Origin: JAWXBR01 sp034440235
Lineage (GTDB): Bacteria; Bacteroidota; Ignavibacteria; Kapaibacteriales; Kapaibacteriaceae
Length of the DNA stretch: 64,000 bases
Direction of reading: 5' to 3'
NCBI GenBank assembly: GCA_034440235.1
Contig: JAWXBR010000013.1
Coordinates: 59,411 to 123,410, forward strand
Shown here: in pieces, positions 27,191 through 35,716 of the stretch
Layout: each line of letters starts with the position of its first letter
Numbering within the stretch: position 1 is the first letter of the stretch
Translations under genes and position numbers: made by a program
Notes under the pieces: model-generated
What the model was told of the DNA's origin: nothing
The model's input: the letters and a program-made list of their open reading frames with translations, nothing else
The model's database searches: none

Positions 27191-27700
27191 TTATGCTACT
27201 GAGTCTACATTCTGATTGGCGCGAACATTTACGACGCGTTCTGCTATTTCTGTGAGTTTCTTGTCGACCGCGCCTTCTTCGTCGAGGGTCGTTTGTAGAA
27301 TATTGAGCGCGGCGTCTTCACCAAGTGTGCGAGCGTATGTGCGTACGCAACCATAGCCGGCCATCTCGTAGTGCTCAACACGTTGTGCCGCTGCAATAAG
27401 GCCTGCGTCGATAACATCAGGGTCGCCATGTTCACTTCCAATGGCATTACCTTCTTCTACTAAGCCTTGCATGGCCTTGCATACGTGATTGCCCGGATTC
27501 AAATCGAGGTCCTGAAAAATTCCACGCAAGCGCTCAAGATGTATTTCCGTTTCCGCGAGGTGCGTCGTGAACGCTTCTTTCAACTCAGGGTTGGTGGCCG
27601 CTTTGACCATCTTTGGAATTGCTTCTGTAAGCTGCTTTTCTGCACTGTACAGGTCTTTTAGTTGAGCGATGTACAGGTCTCTTAACGTTTCTAGAGTCAT
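27191..27700 (-). CDS. DUF892 (YciF-type) ferritin-like protein
   Basis: 169 residues, all helical. It opens LETLRDLYIAQLKDLYSAEK and contains FTTHLAETEIHLERL, then AAQRVEHYEMAGYGCVRTYA. The spaced Glu and ExxH pairs form a di-iron four-helix bundle. YciE/YciF proteins are linked to stress responses. A 97-base gap downstream precedes the pirin gene and holds only an imperfect GC-rich inverted repeat. Confidence 0.9.
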   Translation of the reverse strand: MTLETLRDLYIAQLKDLYSAEKQLTEAIPKMVKAATNPELKEAFTTHLAETEIHLERLRGIFQDLDLNPGNHVCKAMQGLVEEGNAIGSEHGDPDVIDAGLIAAAQRVEHYEMAGYGCVRTYARTLGEDAALNILQTTLDEEGAVDKKLTEIAERVVNVRANQNVDSVA

Positions 27701-27722
27701 AGCGATATCCGTGTGTAGGTAG

Positions 27723-27781
27723 AAAAAAAATCGTCGGGAACGAGCTTGCTACTAGACAGCAAAACGGAAGTTCCCGACGAT
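27723..27781 (-). terminator. Intrinsic terminator
   Basis: ATCGTCGGGAAC (27730-27741) and GTTCCCGACGAT (27770-27781) form a perfect 12-bp stem with a 28-base loop. Eight T follow on the minus strand. It ends the leftward His-rich T9SS gene. A second hairpin, TGCGAGGT/ACCTCGCA at 27802-27828, precedes it. Confidence 0.9.
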
Positions 27782-27843
27782 ACTAAATGTTCACAGACGC
27801 TTGCGAGGTGCGCGCAGCGGACCTCGCAGACCCTTCCTGTAAT

Positions 27844-28773
27844 TTATCGGCTGACGACGATCTGCCTCGTACGACGTCCGGCTGTCGTATTCACGCTTGC
27901 CATGTACGTACCTGTTGGCAGCGCAGAAACGTCTATCCTTTCGTTGAGTGTGTTGCCCGTTACGACTACTTGAACAGACTTCATTAGTACGCCGTCCATG
28001 GAGAAGATTTCAATGGTCGCCGGACCGTTTTCCATTACCTGCATAGTAAGTGCTGCAGTGTTTTCTGATGGAAGGGGCGCGATGCGCAAGGGGCTCATCT
28101 GCGTTGTACCAACTTCATTTATATCCGTCGGTGCTGCTTCTGCACCAAAGCGACCTTCGTCTTCGGTAGGTATGGTGCCGTCCCACAGCATGAAGCGAAT
28201 GGCAGCGCGCTTGCCGTGGTGGCCGTGGCCGAAGTCTATTCCCATTGGACCTATGCCGTGATGATGACCAGATCCTTTGCGGGCTTCTGGATGTTCATCG
28301 CGCCACTTTGCCATGATGGTCTTCGCTTGTTCTTTCCATGTTTCGATGTTGTCTTTACCATTTTCAAAGATCGAGACGAGCTTTTCTTTCGAGCGTTCAG
28401 CAATCGGCTTCAGGCGTTCGAAGAAGGCTCTGCGCGCAGCATGACGTGCTTCACGATCTGCATCTGAATGGCGTTCATGACGTCCGTCTACTTTGTGGTC
28501 TTTTTTGTGCTGAGCCCACTGCTTTCTGTGTGCAGAAGCTTCGGCGCGGAGCTGGTTTAGTGTGGCCAGATCTTCAGATGAGAGTGATGCATCGTAGTCG
28601 CGCTTCCAGTCTAGAAGTGTCGGTTTTACAGAGCGTTCGAACCATGCTCGCATTTCAGTGCGGAGTTCTTTGCAATCGGCGTGTTTCTTTGGTCGATCGC
28701 CTGGTTGAGAGGTCGCTGGTACGACTGCTGAGATAAAAAGGCAGACTGCTGCGGATAGAAATAGAGATTTCAT
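27844..28773 (-). CDS. His-rich Spy/CpxP-like secreted protein with T9SS signal
   Basis: 309 residues. A signal peptide ends PATSQP. A highly charged helical domain of about 150 residues follows (Arg/Lys/Glu/His rich, LKPIAERSKEKLVSIFENGK), recalling LTXXQ/Spy-like chaperones. Next comes a His-Gly linker (HHHGIGPM and GHGHHGKR). A type A T9SS domain closes it, with SMDGVLMKSVQVVVTG and DVSALPTGTYMASV. The His linker may bind metals. The ATG at 28773 is used. It carries its own strong terminator. Confidence 0.8.
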   Translation of the reverse strand: MKSLFLSAAVCLFISAVVPATSQPGDRPKKHADCKELRTEMRAWFERSVKPTLLDWKRDYDASLSSEDLATLNQLRAEASAHRKQWAQHKKDHKVDGRHERHSDADREARHAARRAFFERLKPIAERSKEKLVSIFENGKDNIETWKEQAKTIMAKWRDEHPEARKGSGHHHGIGPMGIDFGHGHHGKRAAIRFMLWDGTIPTEDEGRFGAEAAPTDINEVGTTQMSPLRIAPLPSENTAALTMQVMENGPATIEIFSMDGVLMKSVQVVVTGNTLNERIDVSALPTGTYMASVNTTAGRRTRQIVVSR

Positions 28774-28835
28774 AAAGGTATCCTGTAGGTGTATTCGCGG
28801 CCGTAGACGAACATACATACAGTTGGGTTTAACGC

Positions 28836-29549
28836 CTATTCGGCTTCGATTGCGCGCTTGCGCGCAAGCACAGCCTGACGTCGTGCTCGAAAGCGACCCG
28901 TGCGGTGGTATTGTTCCAAAATGCGCTGTACATCCGAAAGCCTCGACCACGGATGGTGCGGTATACGCTCGGCGGTACAAAACGCCGCGAGCTCGGTTTT
29001 AGCGAAAACAATGTCACAATGCGAGGCTGCACATGTATCGGAAAAGCCGTCTCCTATGTATACAAGGATGTCGTCGGGTGCAGAATTCGTTATTACAACA
29101 TTGCGTTTGCAACTAGCGCAAAAGCATGTACACGACTCTGATGCATTAGGGTACGAAGGGTACAGTGTCTGAGCGTCAAGCACATTTGCAAATACCGGTA
29201 TGTCGCGAACGCCGGCTTGCTTTAAGCTTGGCAAGATGTAGTTCAGAAAGCCATCACTAACAACAGAAATTGGAATGGTGTGGGCATCACACCACGCCAC
29301 CAGTGAAGCGAATCCGGTATCAACTTCCTGCGTTAATGCGAACGCTGCAACATCTGCATCGGTAAGTTCAGCAGGTAACGCAGCGCATGCTCGCCGATAA
29401 TATTCGGCAACCGAAATAGAACCTTCGGCTAATTCGGTGCGTGCGGGTTCGAATGCATTGTGCGCGATAAAGAATTCATCGCTGACATCATTCTTTGCAA
29501 TGGTACCGTCGAAGTCTATGAAGACTCGTACCGACGCTAATTCAGACAT
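28836..29549 (-). CDS. HAD-superfamily phosphatase, MtnX/SerB-like
   Basis: 237 residues. Motif I is FIDFDGTIAKND, motif II ISVVSDG, and motif III/IV lies in ILVYIGDGFSDTCAASH. A CTCFCASCK cluster in the cap resembles the metal-binding insert seen in MtnX-like phosphatases. The likely substrate is a small phosphorylated metabolite, with methionine salvage one option. The start is the third of three repeated ATGs; the two upstream copies open only 10-codon frames. Confidence 0.8.
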   Translation of the reverse strand: MSELASVRVFIDFDGTIAKNDVSDEFFIAHNAFEPARTELAEGSISVAEYYRRACAALPAELTDADVAAFALTQEVDTGFASLVAWCDAHTIPISVVSDGFLNYILPSLKQAGVRDIPVFANVLDAQTLYPSYPNASESCTCFCASCKRNVVITNSAPDDILVYIGDGFSDTCAASHCDIVFAKTELAAFCTAERIPHHPWSRLSDVQRILEQYHRTGRFRARRQAVLARKRAIEAE

Positions 29550-29600
29550 GCGGCTGCTAACTCAGACATGCGGCTGCTAACTCAGACATGCAGATGTTAA
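29541..29600 (-). repeat. 20-bp tandem repeat of a translation start
   Basis: Three ATGs spaced exactly 20 bases apart (29589, 29569, 29549, minus strand), each followed by TCTGA. The first two open micro-ORFs MSELAAACLS (stop at 29557) and MSELAAACLN (stop at 29537); the third is the phosphatase start, MSELASV. The first two units are near identical and the upstream unit is diverged. Confidence 0.9.
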
Positions 29601-30469
29601 CCAACATGGTCTGACGTGTATGTGTAAAAGCCCCTTCCCGATTCCTTACCCGTCCAACCTGCACGCATGTATTGCTTGAGCAGAACACACGGACGGTAGC
29701 GTTCCTGACGGTACTCGTGGTAGAGTCCGTCGAGCACAAGAGTCACGATTGGAATGCCAATCTCATCAGCCCACGCAAGAAGTCCTTTCGGATACCCCGT
29801 GCCTAACTGCATCGCAAGGTCGATATCCTCTGGCGACGCAACACCTTCCATAACAGCAAAGGCAGCTTCGTTGATGAGGGTTGCAAGAATGCGCATCTGC
29901 ACGAGTGCAACGCGGTCTTCCACGTGCTCAGTTACATACCCGAGCTTTTGCAGAAGCAGATCTGCACTCGCAATGTGGTCTGCAGTGGTGTTCAGTCCCG
30001 GTGCACACTCTGCAACCGTGGTCGTCGACATCAACATCGGAACAAGTCCGATGCCCACAATACGTTTATCAATGCCCGCAATCATGCCAAGCTCTGTAGC
30101 CGTTGTCGTGAGTGTCGATGCAATGACCGTTGCCTTTGGATGAACGCTGGTTGCAAGCACAAGTGTTGTGCGACGCACCGTTGGCAGCTCGACAGAAAGA
30201 TCAATAATGTGCGTGTAGGCGTGTGTGGCTTCGCGCGGGTCTGCAATGAGCCTGTCTTGAAACGGCGAATACACAGAAATGTCAATGTCTGCCAGTTCAG
30301 AAGCTGTTTCTTCATCTACATGCAGAATTTCCTCTTCATCGATGGGCGGAAGGATGTCGAATGTGACATCATTCTTAGCAAGAATGCCTGCGAATTCCCG
30401 CACAAAATCGTCATCGCCTGTCAGCAAAACGTGGGCTACGGGCTCTGTCGGAAGATTATAGACTACCAT
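29597..30469 (-). CDS. 3-hydroxyacyl-CoA dehydrogenase-like protein with degenerate NAD domain
   Basis: 290 residues. The C-terminal 100 residues are a good 3HCDH domain (ILATLINEAAFAVMEGVASP, DLAMQLGTGYPKGLLAWADE, GRGFYTY). The N-terminal half follows the Rossmann outline (VLATSVHPKATVIASTL) but lacks GxGxxG: the first loop reads VLLTGDDDFVREF. Cofactor binding is therefore doubtful. The protein may be a paaH/hbd relative with another role. ATG at 30469 is preferred over an in-promoter TTG at 30475. Confidence 0.75.
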   Translation of the reverse strand: MVVYNLPTEPVAHVLLTGDDDFVREFAGILAKNDVTFDILPPIDEEEILHVDEETASELADIDISVYSPFQDRLIADPREATHAYTHIIDLSVELPTVRRTTLVLATSVHPKATVIASTLTTTATELGMIAGIDKRIVGIGLVPMLMSTTTVAECAPGLNTTADHIASADLLLQKLGYVTEHVEDRVALVQMRILATLINEAAFAVMEGVASPEDIDLAMQLGTGYPKGLLAWADEIGIPIVTLVLDGLYHEYRQERYRPCVLLKQYMRAGWTGKESGRGFYTYTSDHVG

Positions 30470-30472
30470 ACA

Positions 30473-30480
30473 CAAAGGTA
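30473..30480 (-). promoter_or_regulatory. TACCTTTG -7 element
   Basis: TACCTTTG on the minus strand fits TAnnTTTG and ends three bases before the ATG of the dehydrogenase-like gene. Confidence 0.45.
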
Positions 30481-30511
30481 CGGACTGGAGCCACTTTCAT
30501 AGTTTCGAAGG

Positions 30512-31393
30512 ATGAGCAACATGGTAACTCGCATTCTTGTCGGTCTAATTGGTATTCCAGTCGTCATTGGTATCATCGGTCTGGGGGGTTGGTTCTTTGC
30601 CGGTGCTGTAATTGTCGTCACCACCATAGCTCTGAGAGAGTTCTACCGCCTTGCCCAGTCAAAACATGCAGAAGCAAATGTTTCCGTGGGCGTGGTGTGG
30701 AGCATCTGCATTCAGCTGTGCGTTACCCTCATGTGCAGTGCACATGGTTTTGATAGCTTAGTCTGGCTGCTTGCGTCGGTTGCATTCCTCATTGGAGGTC
30801 TGTTGCTGACATTAACAGCAGAGCTGTGGCGAGCTCGCGAAAACGCTCTGTTAAACACCGCTATCACAGCCATTGGAGTGTTATACATTTCTGGTTGCCT
30901 TACGGCACTCATTGTGTTGCGCGGTGGAGGGTACGTGACGTATGAAAGCATTTCGTGGTTCGCAACTCCGAGTGCATTTCTTGTGATGACATTGTTTGTA
31001 AGCGTATGGATGTGCGATTCTGTTGCGTACTTCGTGGGTATGAAATTTGGCAAACACAAACTCTTCCCGCGGGTAAGTCCGAAGAAAAGTTGGGAGGGGG
31101 CGGCAGGGGGCTTTGTTGGCGCAGTAGTCTCGTTCGCTGTAATTGGAACGTATTGTCTGCCGCATGTGGCGCTCATACATCTGTTCGTATGTGGTGTTAT
31201 TGTGGGCGTGCTCGGACAGATTGGTGACCTAGCAGAATCATTGTTAAAACGTGATGCAAGTGTAAAAGACTCGTCTCAGATTCTTCCCGGACATGGCGGT
31301 ATCCTCGACCGATTCGACAGCATTTTATTCGTTGCACCGCTGATCCTTATCTACATCCAGATAGCAACTCACCATAATTGGATTTCCTGGTAG
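30512..31393 (+). CDS. cdsA: Phosphatidate cytidylyltransferase
   Basis: 293 residues, with about eight membrane segments. The C-terminal CDS signature reads SPKKSWEGAAGGFVGAV, GQIGDLAESLLKRDASVKDS and LPGHGGILDRFDSILF, which holds the conserved Asp metal ligands. It makes CDP-diacylglycerol from phosphatidate and CTP in the inner membrane. The start may be 30512 or the ATG at 30521. The stop TAG overlaps the next gene's GTG. Confidence 0.95.
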   Translation: MSNMVTRILVGLIGIPVVIGIIGLGGWFFAGAVIVVTTIALREFYRLAQSKHAEANVSVGVVWSICIQLCVTLMCSAHGFDSLVWLLASVAFLIGGLLLTLTAELWRARENALLNTAITAIGVLYISGCLTALIVLRGGGYVTYESISWFATPSAFLVMTLFVSVWMCDSVAYFVGMKFGKHKLFPRVSPKKSWEGAAGGFVGAVVSFAVIGTYCLPHVALIHLFVCGVIVGVLGQIGDLAESLLKRDASVKDSSQILPGHGGILDRFDSILFVAPLILIYIQIATHHNWISW

Positions 31394-32337
31394 TGGCGAA
31401 CGAACACAAGCATGATCGCGCAAGTAGTGCGCCTACACATAGCCACTCGCACAGCCACGGACACATTCACGAACACCGCGATATTCGTCCGTTGCGCATC
31501 GCAATAGCACTGACCGGCTCTGTGTTTCTTGTGCAGGTTGTGGGAGGCTTCCTCTCCGGATCGCTGGCATTGCTTTCGGATGCAGGGCATGTGCTCATCG
31601 ATCTTGCATCGTTGCTTGTTGCATTCATAGGATTGCGTATCGCAGCAAAAGCGAGAGAGCAGCACGACGCACGGTACACCTTCGGTTTGCGCAGAATAGA
31701 AATCCTTGCTGCACTTACAAACGGCATGCTGCTGTTCGGTATCTGCATCTACATTCTTATCGAAGCAGTACGCCGATTCGCTCATCCAGAACATGTACAC
31801 GCCGGTGCGATGTTGGTTGTTGCCGTAATAGGCTTCATAGCAAATGCCATTAGTGCGCGCTACTTGCACAAGAGTGAACACATTACAACCCGTAGTGCTT
31901 ATCTGCATGTTATTACAGATCTGCTTTCAAGCGGTGGTGTTATTGTGGGCGCAATTGTGATTGCACTAACCGACTGGGATTGGGTCGACCCAGTGTTATC
32001 AATCCTAATTGCTCTATTGGTTATACGCGGATCGATACGCGTAATTCGCGAAGCTGGCATCATACTAATGGAGTCTTCGCCAAATCATATTCTGCCCGCT
32101 GAAGTAAAGACCACATTGCTTGCACTTGAAGGCGTATCGAACGTGCACGATGTACACGTATGGCAACTGGGCGCAAAGGAATATGCAGCGAGTGTACACA
32201 TCGTGTCGTCGCGTCCGTCCGACGACGTAGTGATCGAGGTTCAGCGCACATTGCGCGAACAATTTTCTATCGGACATACAACGGTGCAGGTAGAATCGCA
32301 CAACCTGCACGATACAGGTGATTGCGGCGCTTGTTAG
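31393..32337 (+). CDS. Cation diffusion facilitator (zinc/cobalt/cadmium exporter)
   Basis: 314 residues. A His-rich N-terminus (THSHSHSHGHIHEHRD) is followed by six membrane segments. HxxxD-type metal sites lie in segments II and V: LLSDAGHVLIDLASL and YLHVITDLLSSGGV. The C-terminal cytoplasmic domain has VHDVHVWQLGAKEYAASVHI. This is the CzcD/ZitB type, which exports divalent metals in exchange for protons. The GTG start shares a base with the cdsA stop (TAGTG). Confidence 0.93.
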   Translation: MANEHKHDRASSAPTHSHSHSHGHIHEHRDIRPLRIAIALTGSVFLVQVVGGFLSGSLALLSDAGHVLIDLASLLVAFIGLRIAAKAREQHDARYTFGLRRIEILAALTNGMLLFGICIYILIEAVRRFAHPEHVHAGAMLVVAVIGFIANAISARYLHKSEHITTRSAYLHVITDLLSSGGVIVGAIVIALTDWDWVDPVLSILIALLVIRGSIRVIREAGIILMESSPNHILPAEVKTTLLALEGVSNVHDVHVWQLGAKEYAASVHIVSSRPSDDVVIEVQRTLREQFSIGHTTVQVESHNLHDTGDCGAC

Positions 32338-32363
32338 TGCTGCACCCCGAAGGAATGCAGCAC
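32337..32363. terminator. Hairpin between convergent genes
   Basis: GTGCTGCA and TGCAGCAC form a perfect 8-bp stem immediately after the CDF stop. It faces the T9SS/DUF1501 gene end. T-runs are weak. Confidence 0.6.
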
Positions 32364-32371
32364 ACAATAAG

Positions 32372-32396
32372 ATTTCTTAGTGAAAATTTCTTAGTG
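32372..32396. repeat. 14-bp tandem duplication over a stop codon
   Basis: ATTTCTTAGTG occurs at 32372-32382 and 32386-32396. On the minus strand this repeats CACTAAGAAAT, where TAA of the first copy is the stop of the DUF1501 gene. Confidence 0.8.
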
Positions 32397-33968
32397 CTGA
32401 ACAGTTACCGGAATGACCTTTGCGCCACTGCGGTGTTGTAGGCGGATGTAGTAGTAGCCCGACGATAGAGACGAAAGGTTGTACGATGCAGAAGATGCAC
32501 CGCCTGCGTGGTCACCTTCCATAAGTCTGGCGAGTTGCTTGCCTGAGGCATCGAAAATCGAAAGCTCTATCGGACCTTGTGGAGCCGTAAACGTTATCGA
32601 TGCAGTCGAGCTTATTGGGTTCGGTGCCACACGTAGTTGTGTCGAAGGATCTGCGAGCGATTCCATGATACCACCCGTAGTCGACCCACCTTGAAGAAGC
32701 TGTAGGCGTGGGAACTCGCGGAACAACATAGTGCGAATGATTTCTGGTGGTACGCAGAACCAATCGTGCAACAGTGTTGCGTATACACTTCTGAAGTCGT
32801 ACTGCATTGGCAGGTTGTCTTCAGGCGATGGGTTGGTTGGAATCGTTGGGTTTTCGCCAAGCACACCCGAGACAACACTCGTACCGAATAGAATAATTGG
32901 TGCTGCTGCTCCGTGGTCTGTTCCGCCACCTGCATTCGATTTAATGCGACGGCCAAACTCTGAGAATGTCATGCCGATTACGCGGTCTTGTACTGCAAGT
33001 AAACGCAAGTCATCCTGGAAAGCATCAACTGCGACAGAAATTTGTTGGAGGAGTGTGCCGTGGGGGACTGGACTTCCCGGACCGCCTTGATTTTGATATG
33101 CATGTGTATCGAAACCCGATATCGTGCAGATATAAATGCGCGTCTTTAGTCCGCCTGCAATGAGCTGTGCTACCAGCTTCAGCTGATCGGCAAGTGGATT
33201 CGTGCGAACCGCTGGATACTTCGTCGACTTATTCGTGGCACGTCCGGCCGCTGCCTTTACGGGCGCAGCAAATCGTTCGATCTGTTGTCCAATCGTGCGT
33301 ACGTACGCAAGCTCGGCTCCTGCGCGCGCACCGACACCAACAGGTGTGTTGCCATTTACAATGTTGAAGTACGTGTTTGGATCGGTGAATGCCATTCCCA
33401 TGTTGGCATTTGTTGCTTCGAGTCCGGGAGAGATTGTCGAACCAACCTGAATCGCAAGTGGATCGGGCATCGTTGCATTTGGATATCCGAGCGGGAAGCC
33501 CGGATACGTGTTTTCCAAATAACGTCCCATCCAACCAGTCGCAATCACTTCTTCGGAATCGGAGCCCGAGAGCCAGATGTCTGTTGAGCGAAAGTGCGAG
33601 TAATTCGGAATTGGATATCCAACACCTTGTACCACTCTAACCTTGCCTGCAGTGTACATCTGCGCAAGCAGCGACATGTTTGGGTGAAGTCCAGTCGCAT
33701 TCGTCAGCTTTAGAGCAGCTGTTTCTGCTATGGCAATGTTCGAACGTGCTGCTTTGTATTCAGCATATTGGTCGAGCGGAATCACGGTATTCAAACCGTC
33801 GTTCCCACCAACCATTTGAATGAGAACAAGGACGCGGTCTTCACATGCTGCGGCCTGAACGGCCTCGAACATTGGGTTACCTGCGAGAGCCTTTACGGAC
33901 AATCCGTTAAGGACAAATGGGGCTGCTGCTGCGGTAGCACTGCCCCGCAGAAAGGCACGACGTTTCAT
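32391..33968 (-). CDS. DUF1501 protein with Tat-type signal and T9SS domain
   Basis: 525 residues. The N-terminus MKRRAFLRGSATAAAAPFVL is a twin-Arg signal. The DUF1501 body follows with VLVLIQMVGGNDGLNTVIP, FSEFGRRIKSN and GTDHGAAAPIILFG, a sulfatase/alkaline-phosphatase-like fold. The final 85 residues are a T9SS type A domain (VAPNPISSTASITF, LSSLSSGYYYIRL). DUF1501 proteins usually pair with DUF1800, as here. The exact function is unknown. Confidence 0.9.
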   Translation of the reverse strand: MKRRAFLRGSATAAAAPFVLNGLSVKALAGNPMFEAVQAAACEDRVLVLIQMVGGNDGLNTVIPLDQYAEYKAARSNIAIAETAALKLTNATGLHPNMSLLAQMYTAGKVRVVQGVGYPIPNYSHFRSTDIWLSGSDSEEVIATGWMGRYLENTYPGFPLGYPNATMPDPLAIQVGSTISPGLEATNANMGMAFTDPNTYFNIVNGNTPVGVGARAGAELAYVRTIGQQIERFAAPVKAAAGRATNKSTKYPAVRTNPLADQLKLVAQLIAGGLKTRIYICTISGFDTHAYQNQGGPGSPVPHGTLLQQISVAVDAFQDDLRLLAVQDRVIGMTFSEFGRRIKSNAGGGTDHGAAAPIILFGTSVVSGVLGENPTIPTNPSPEDNLPMQYDFRSVYATLLHDWFCVPPEIIRTMLFREFPRLQLLQGGSTTGGIMESLADPSTQLRVAPNPISSTASITFTAPQGPIELSIFDASGKQLARLMEGDHAGGASSASYNLSSLSSGYYYIRLQHRSGAKVIPVTVQH

Positions 33969-33978
33969 AACATTCTCC

Positions 33979-35553
33979 TCAGCAAACCTGGTACTCGGCC
34001 ATGCCGAGCATAAATTTCAAAAGTGTGCGCAAGCGCAATTCCACAACAGCCTTTGTTGCGTCACTTGGGTTGCCTTCATATGCGAGCCATGCACTGGCCC
34101 ACGTCGACATCGGCTGTCCAGTAAGAAGGATATCGACAAGTGCCTGACGTTGAGCTTCGTTGATAGGCACTGCAAAGACAACTGCAGCTACATCGTTAAC
34201 AAGTTTTACTGCGTCGGTTGGGTCTGAAAGCCACGGACGAATCAAAAACGGATCGAGGTAGCTTTTTTCGTACGACTCATCTAATTGATAACCATCGAGT
34301 GCTATCTCGTTTGTAAACCGTACGCGCTTTTGCAGAGTGTCTGCATTAATCCACAACTCATGGTACGCAGGTGCTTGATAGTACGCCGGAAGACCTGCTA
34401 CGTTTGGCGGGTTAAATAAGTCCTGCGCCATTGTTGCCATTGTTCTGTGCACAGCGCGATACGCCCAGTGTAGCAGTTTTGAGTCGGTCGGATACAAATC
34501 GGCCGGATGGAATAAGCGGAACGTTCCGAGCACAAGCTCTACAGGTGTTTTTATTACACATGCCATACGTTCGGCGTCGTAGAACCAGCTGCTGGTAAAG
34601 AGAGCTTTTAATGCTGGACGTACTTCGTAATTGTTGTCGCGAAGAACCTGAGCAAGACTTTCGATGATATCAGCTTCTATTTCTGGGGTAACAACGTAAT
34701 CAACAAAGAATCGATAGAGTTTGCGTGCTAGAAAACGAGCTGCTTCGGGCTGATCGTAAATCATCGTTAGCAAATCATCTAATTCGCGCGTTGCGCCTAC
34801 CTGTGAATTGCCGCCCGTGATAGCACGCTGACTGTAGCGATGCGAAAACGTCTTCGTGCCATTGTCGTGATTCGCGCTTGTGAACACCGGCTTCATTCCA
34901 GCCTGGTCGTCTTTCCAGCCCGTAAGAACTTTTGCCGCCATCTTTACATCGGCTTCTGTGTAGAACACATAATCACCGGGTGCCACTTCTGGGCCTTTAC
35001 CAATAGTAAAGAGCTCTTGAAGTTCACGAGCATAATTCTCGTTCGGATTTGCCTTTGTATTCGAAGCGCCGCTCAAGTATCTAAGCATGGCCGGATCGAA
35101 TGTCACAGCTTTTGTTAGGTCCTTGGCACTGCCAAATGCATTTGCACGCAGCAATGCATTCTGATTAAACATGTACCGAGCGTCATGCACCTGCGTCGAA
35201 CCTGTCGAGTAGTGATTCGCCCAGAACAATGTCATCTTCTCTCTTGCAGAGAAGTCCTGGTTCATCATGATGTCAATCCACCACGTCCGAAGAAACGCAT
35301 TGCGAGTATTGTCTGAGCCATCTTCATAGGATGAAGAAGCCCAGTTTCCACCTTCGGCGACTGATCCTGTTTTCAGGTAGGCAATTGGTTCTCGGGGTTC
35401 CGGCGAGTCCGTAAGTAACGCGTCGACAGCCCCATTTAGCCCCTTACCAAGAGCGTTTTGAACGTCTGCGGGGGTCGCGCCAATCATAGTTCGGCGAACG
35501 AGGTGCGCAGCTTGCGCAGTGCCCCATGTACCAGAGTAGGGTGTAAGTGCCAT
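33979..35553 (-). CDS. DUF1800 protein
   Basis: 524 residues, mostly helical. It has AAHLVRRTMIGATPADVQNA at the N-terminus, TLFWANHYSTG, and the family signature NENYARELQELFTIG. No clear signal peptide is present. Partner of DUF1501 in the same operon, ten bases upstream of it. The AAGGA in front of the ATG is a usable ribosome site. The pair is common in Planctomycetes and Bacteroidota; its biochemical role is not established. Confidence 0.9.
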   Translation of the reverse strand: MALTPYSGTWGTAQAAHLVRRTMIGATPADVQNALGKGLNGAVDALLTDSPEPREPIAYLKTGSVAEGGNWASSSYEDGSDNTRNAFLRTWWIDIMMNQDFSAREKMTLFWANHYSTGSTQVHDARYMFNQNALLRANAFGSAKDLTKAVTFDPAMLRYLSGASNTKANPNENYARELQELFTIGKGPEVAPGDYVFYTEADVKMAAKVLTGWKDDQAGMKPVFTSANHDNGTKTFSHRYSQRAITGGNSQVGATRELDDLLTMIYDQPEAARFLARKLYRFFVDYVVTPEIEADIIESLAQVLRDNNYEVRPALKALFTSSWFYDAERMACVIKTPVELVLGTFRLFHPADLYPTDSKLLHWAYRAVHRTMATMAQDLFNPPNVAGLPAYYQAPAYHELWINADTLQKRVRFTNEIALDGYQLDESYEKSYLDPFLIRPWLSDPTDAVKLVNDVAAVVFAVPINEAQRQALVDILLTGQPMSTWASAWLAYEGNPSDATKAVVELRLRTLLKFMLGMAEYQVC

Positions 35554-35716
35554 CAGGATCCTTCGGATGATTGCGGCTGAATACCGCCCGTTTGGGAAAC
35601 GTTACATATAATCCGCCGGGAAGAGGAGACGTGCATATCTTACCACATTAATGTCCTAGCGCATTTATGTCTCACCCCATGAATGGCTTTCAAGCACCTC
35701 TGAACGACTACACCCA

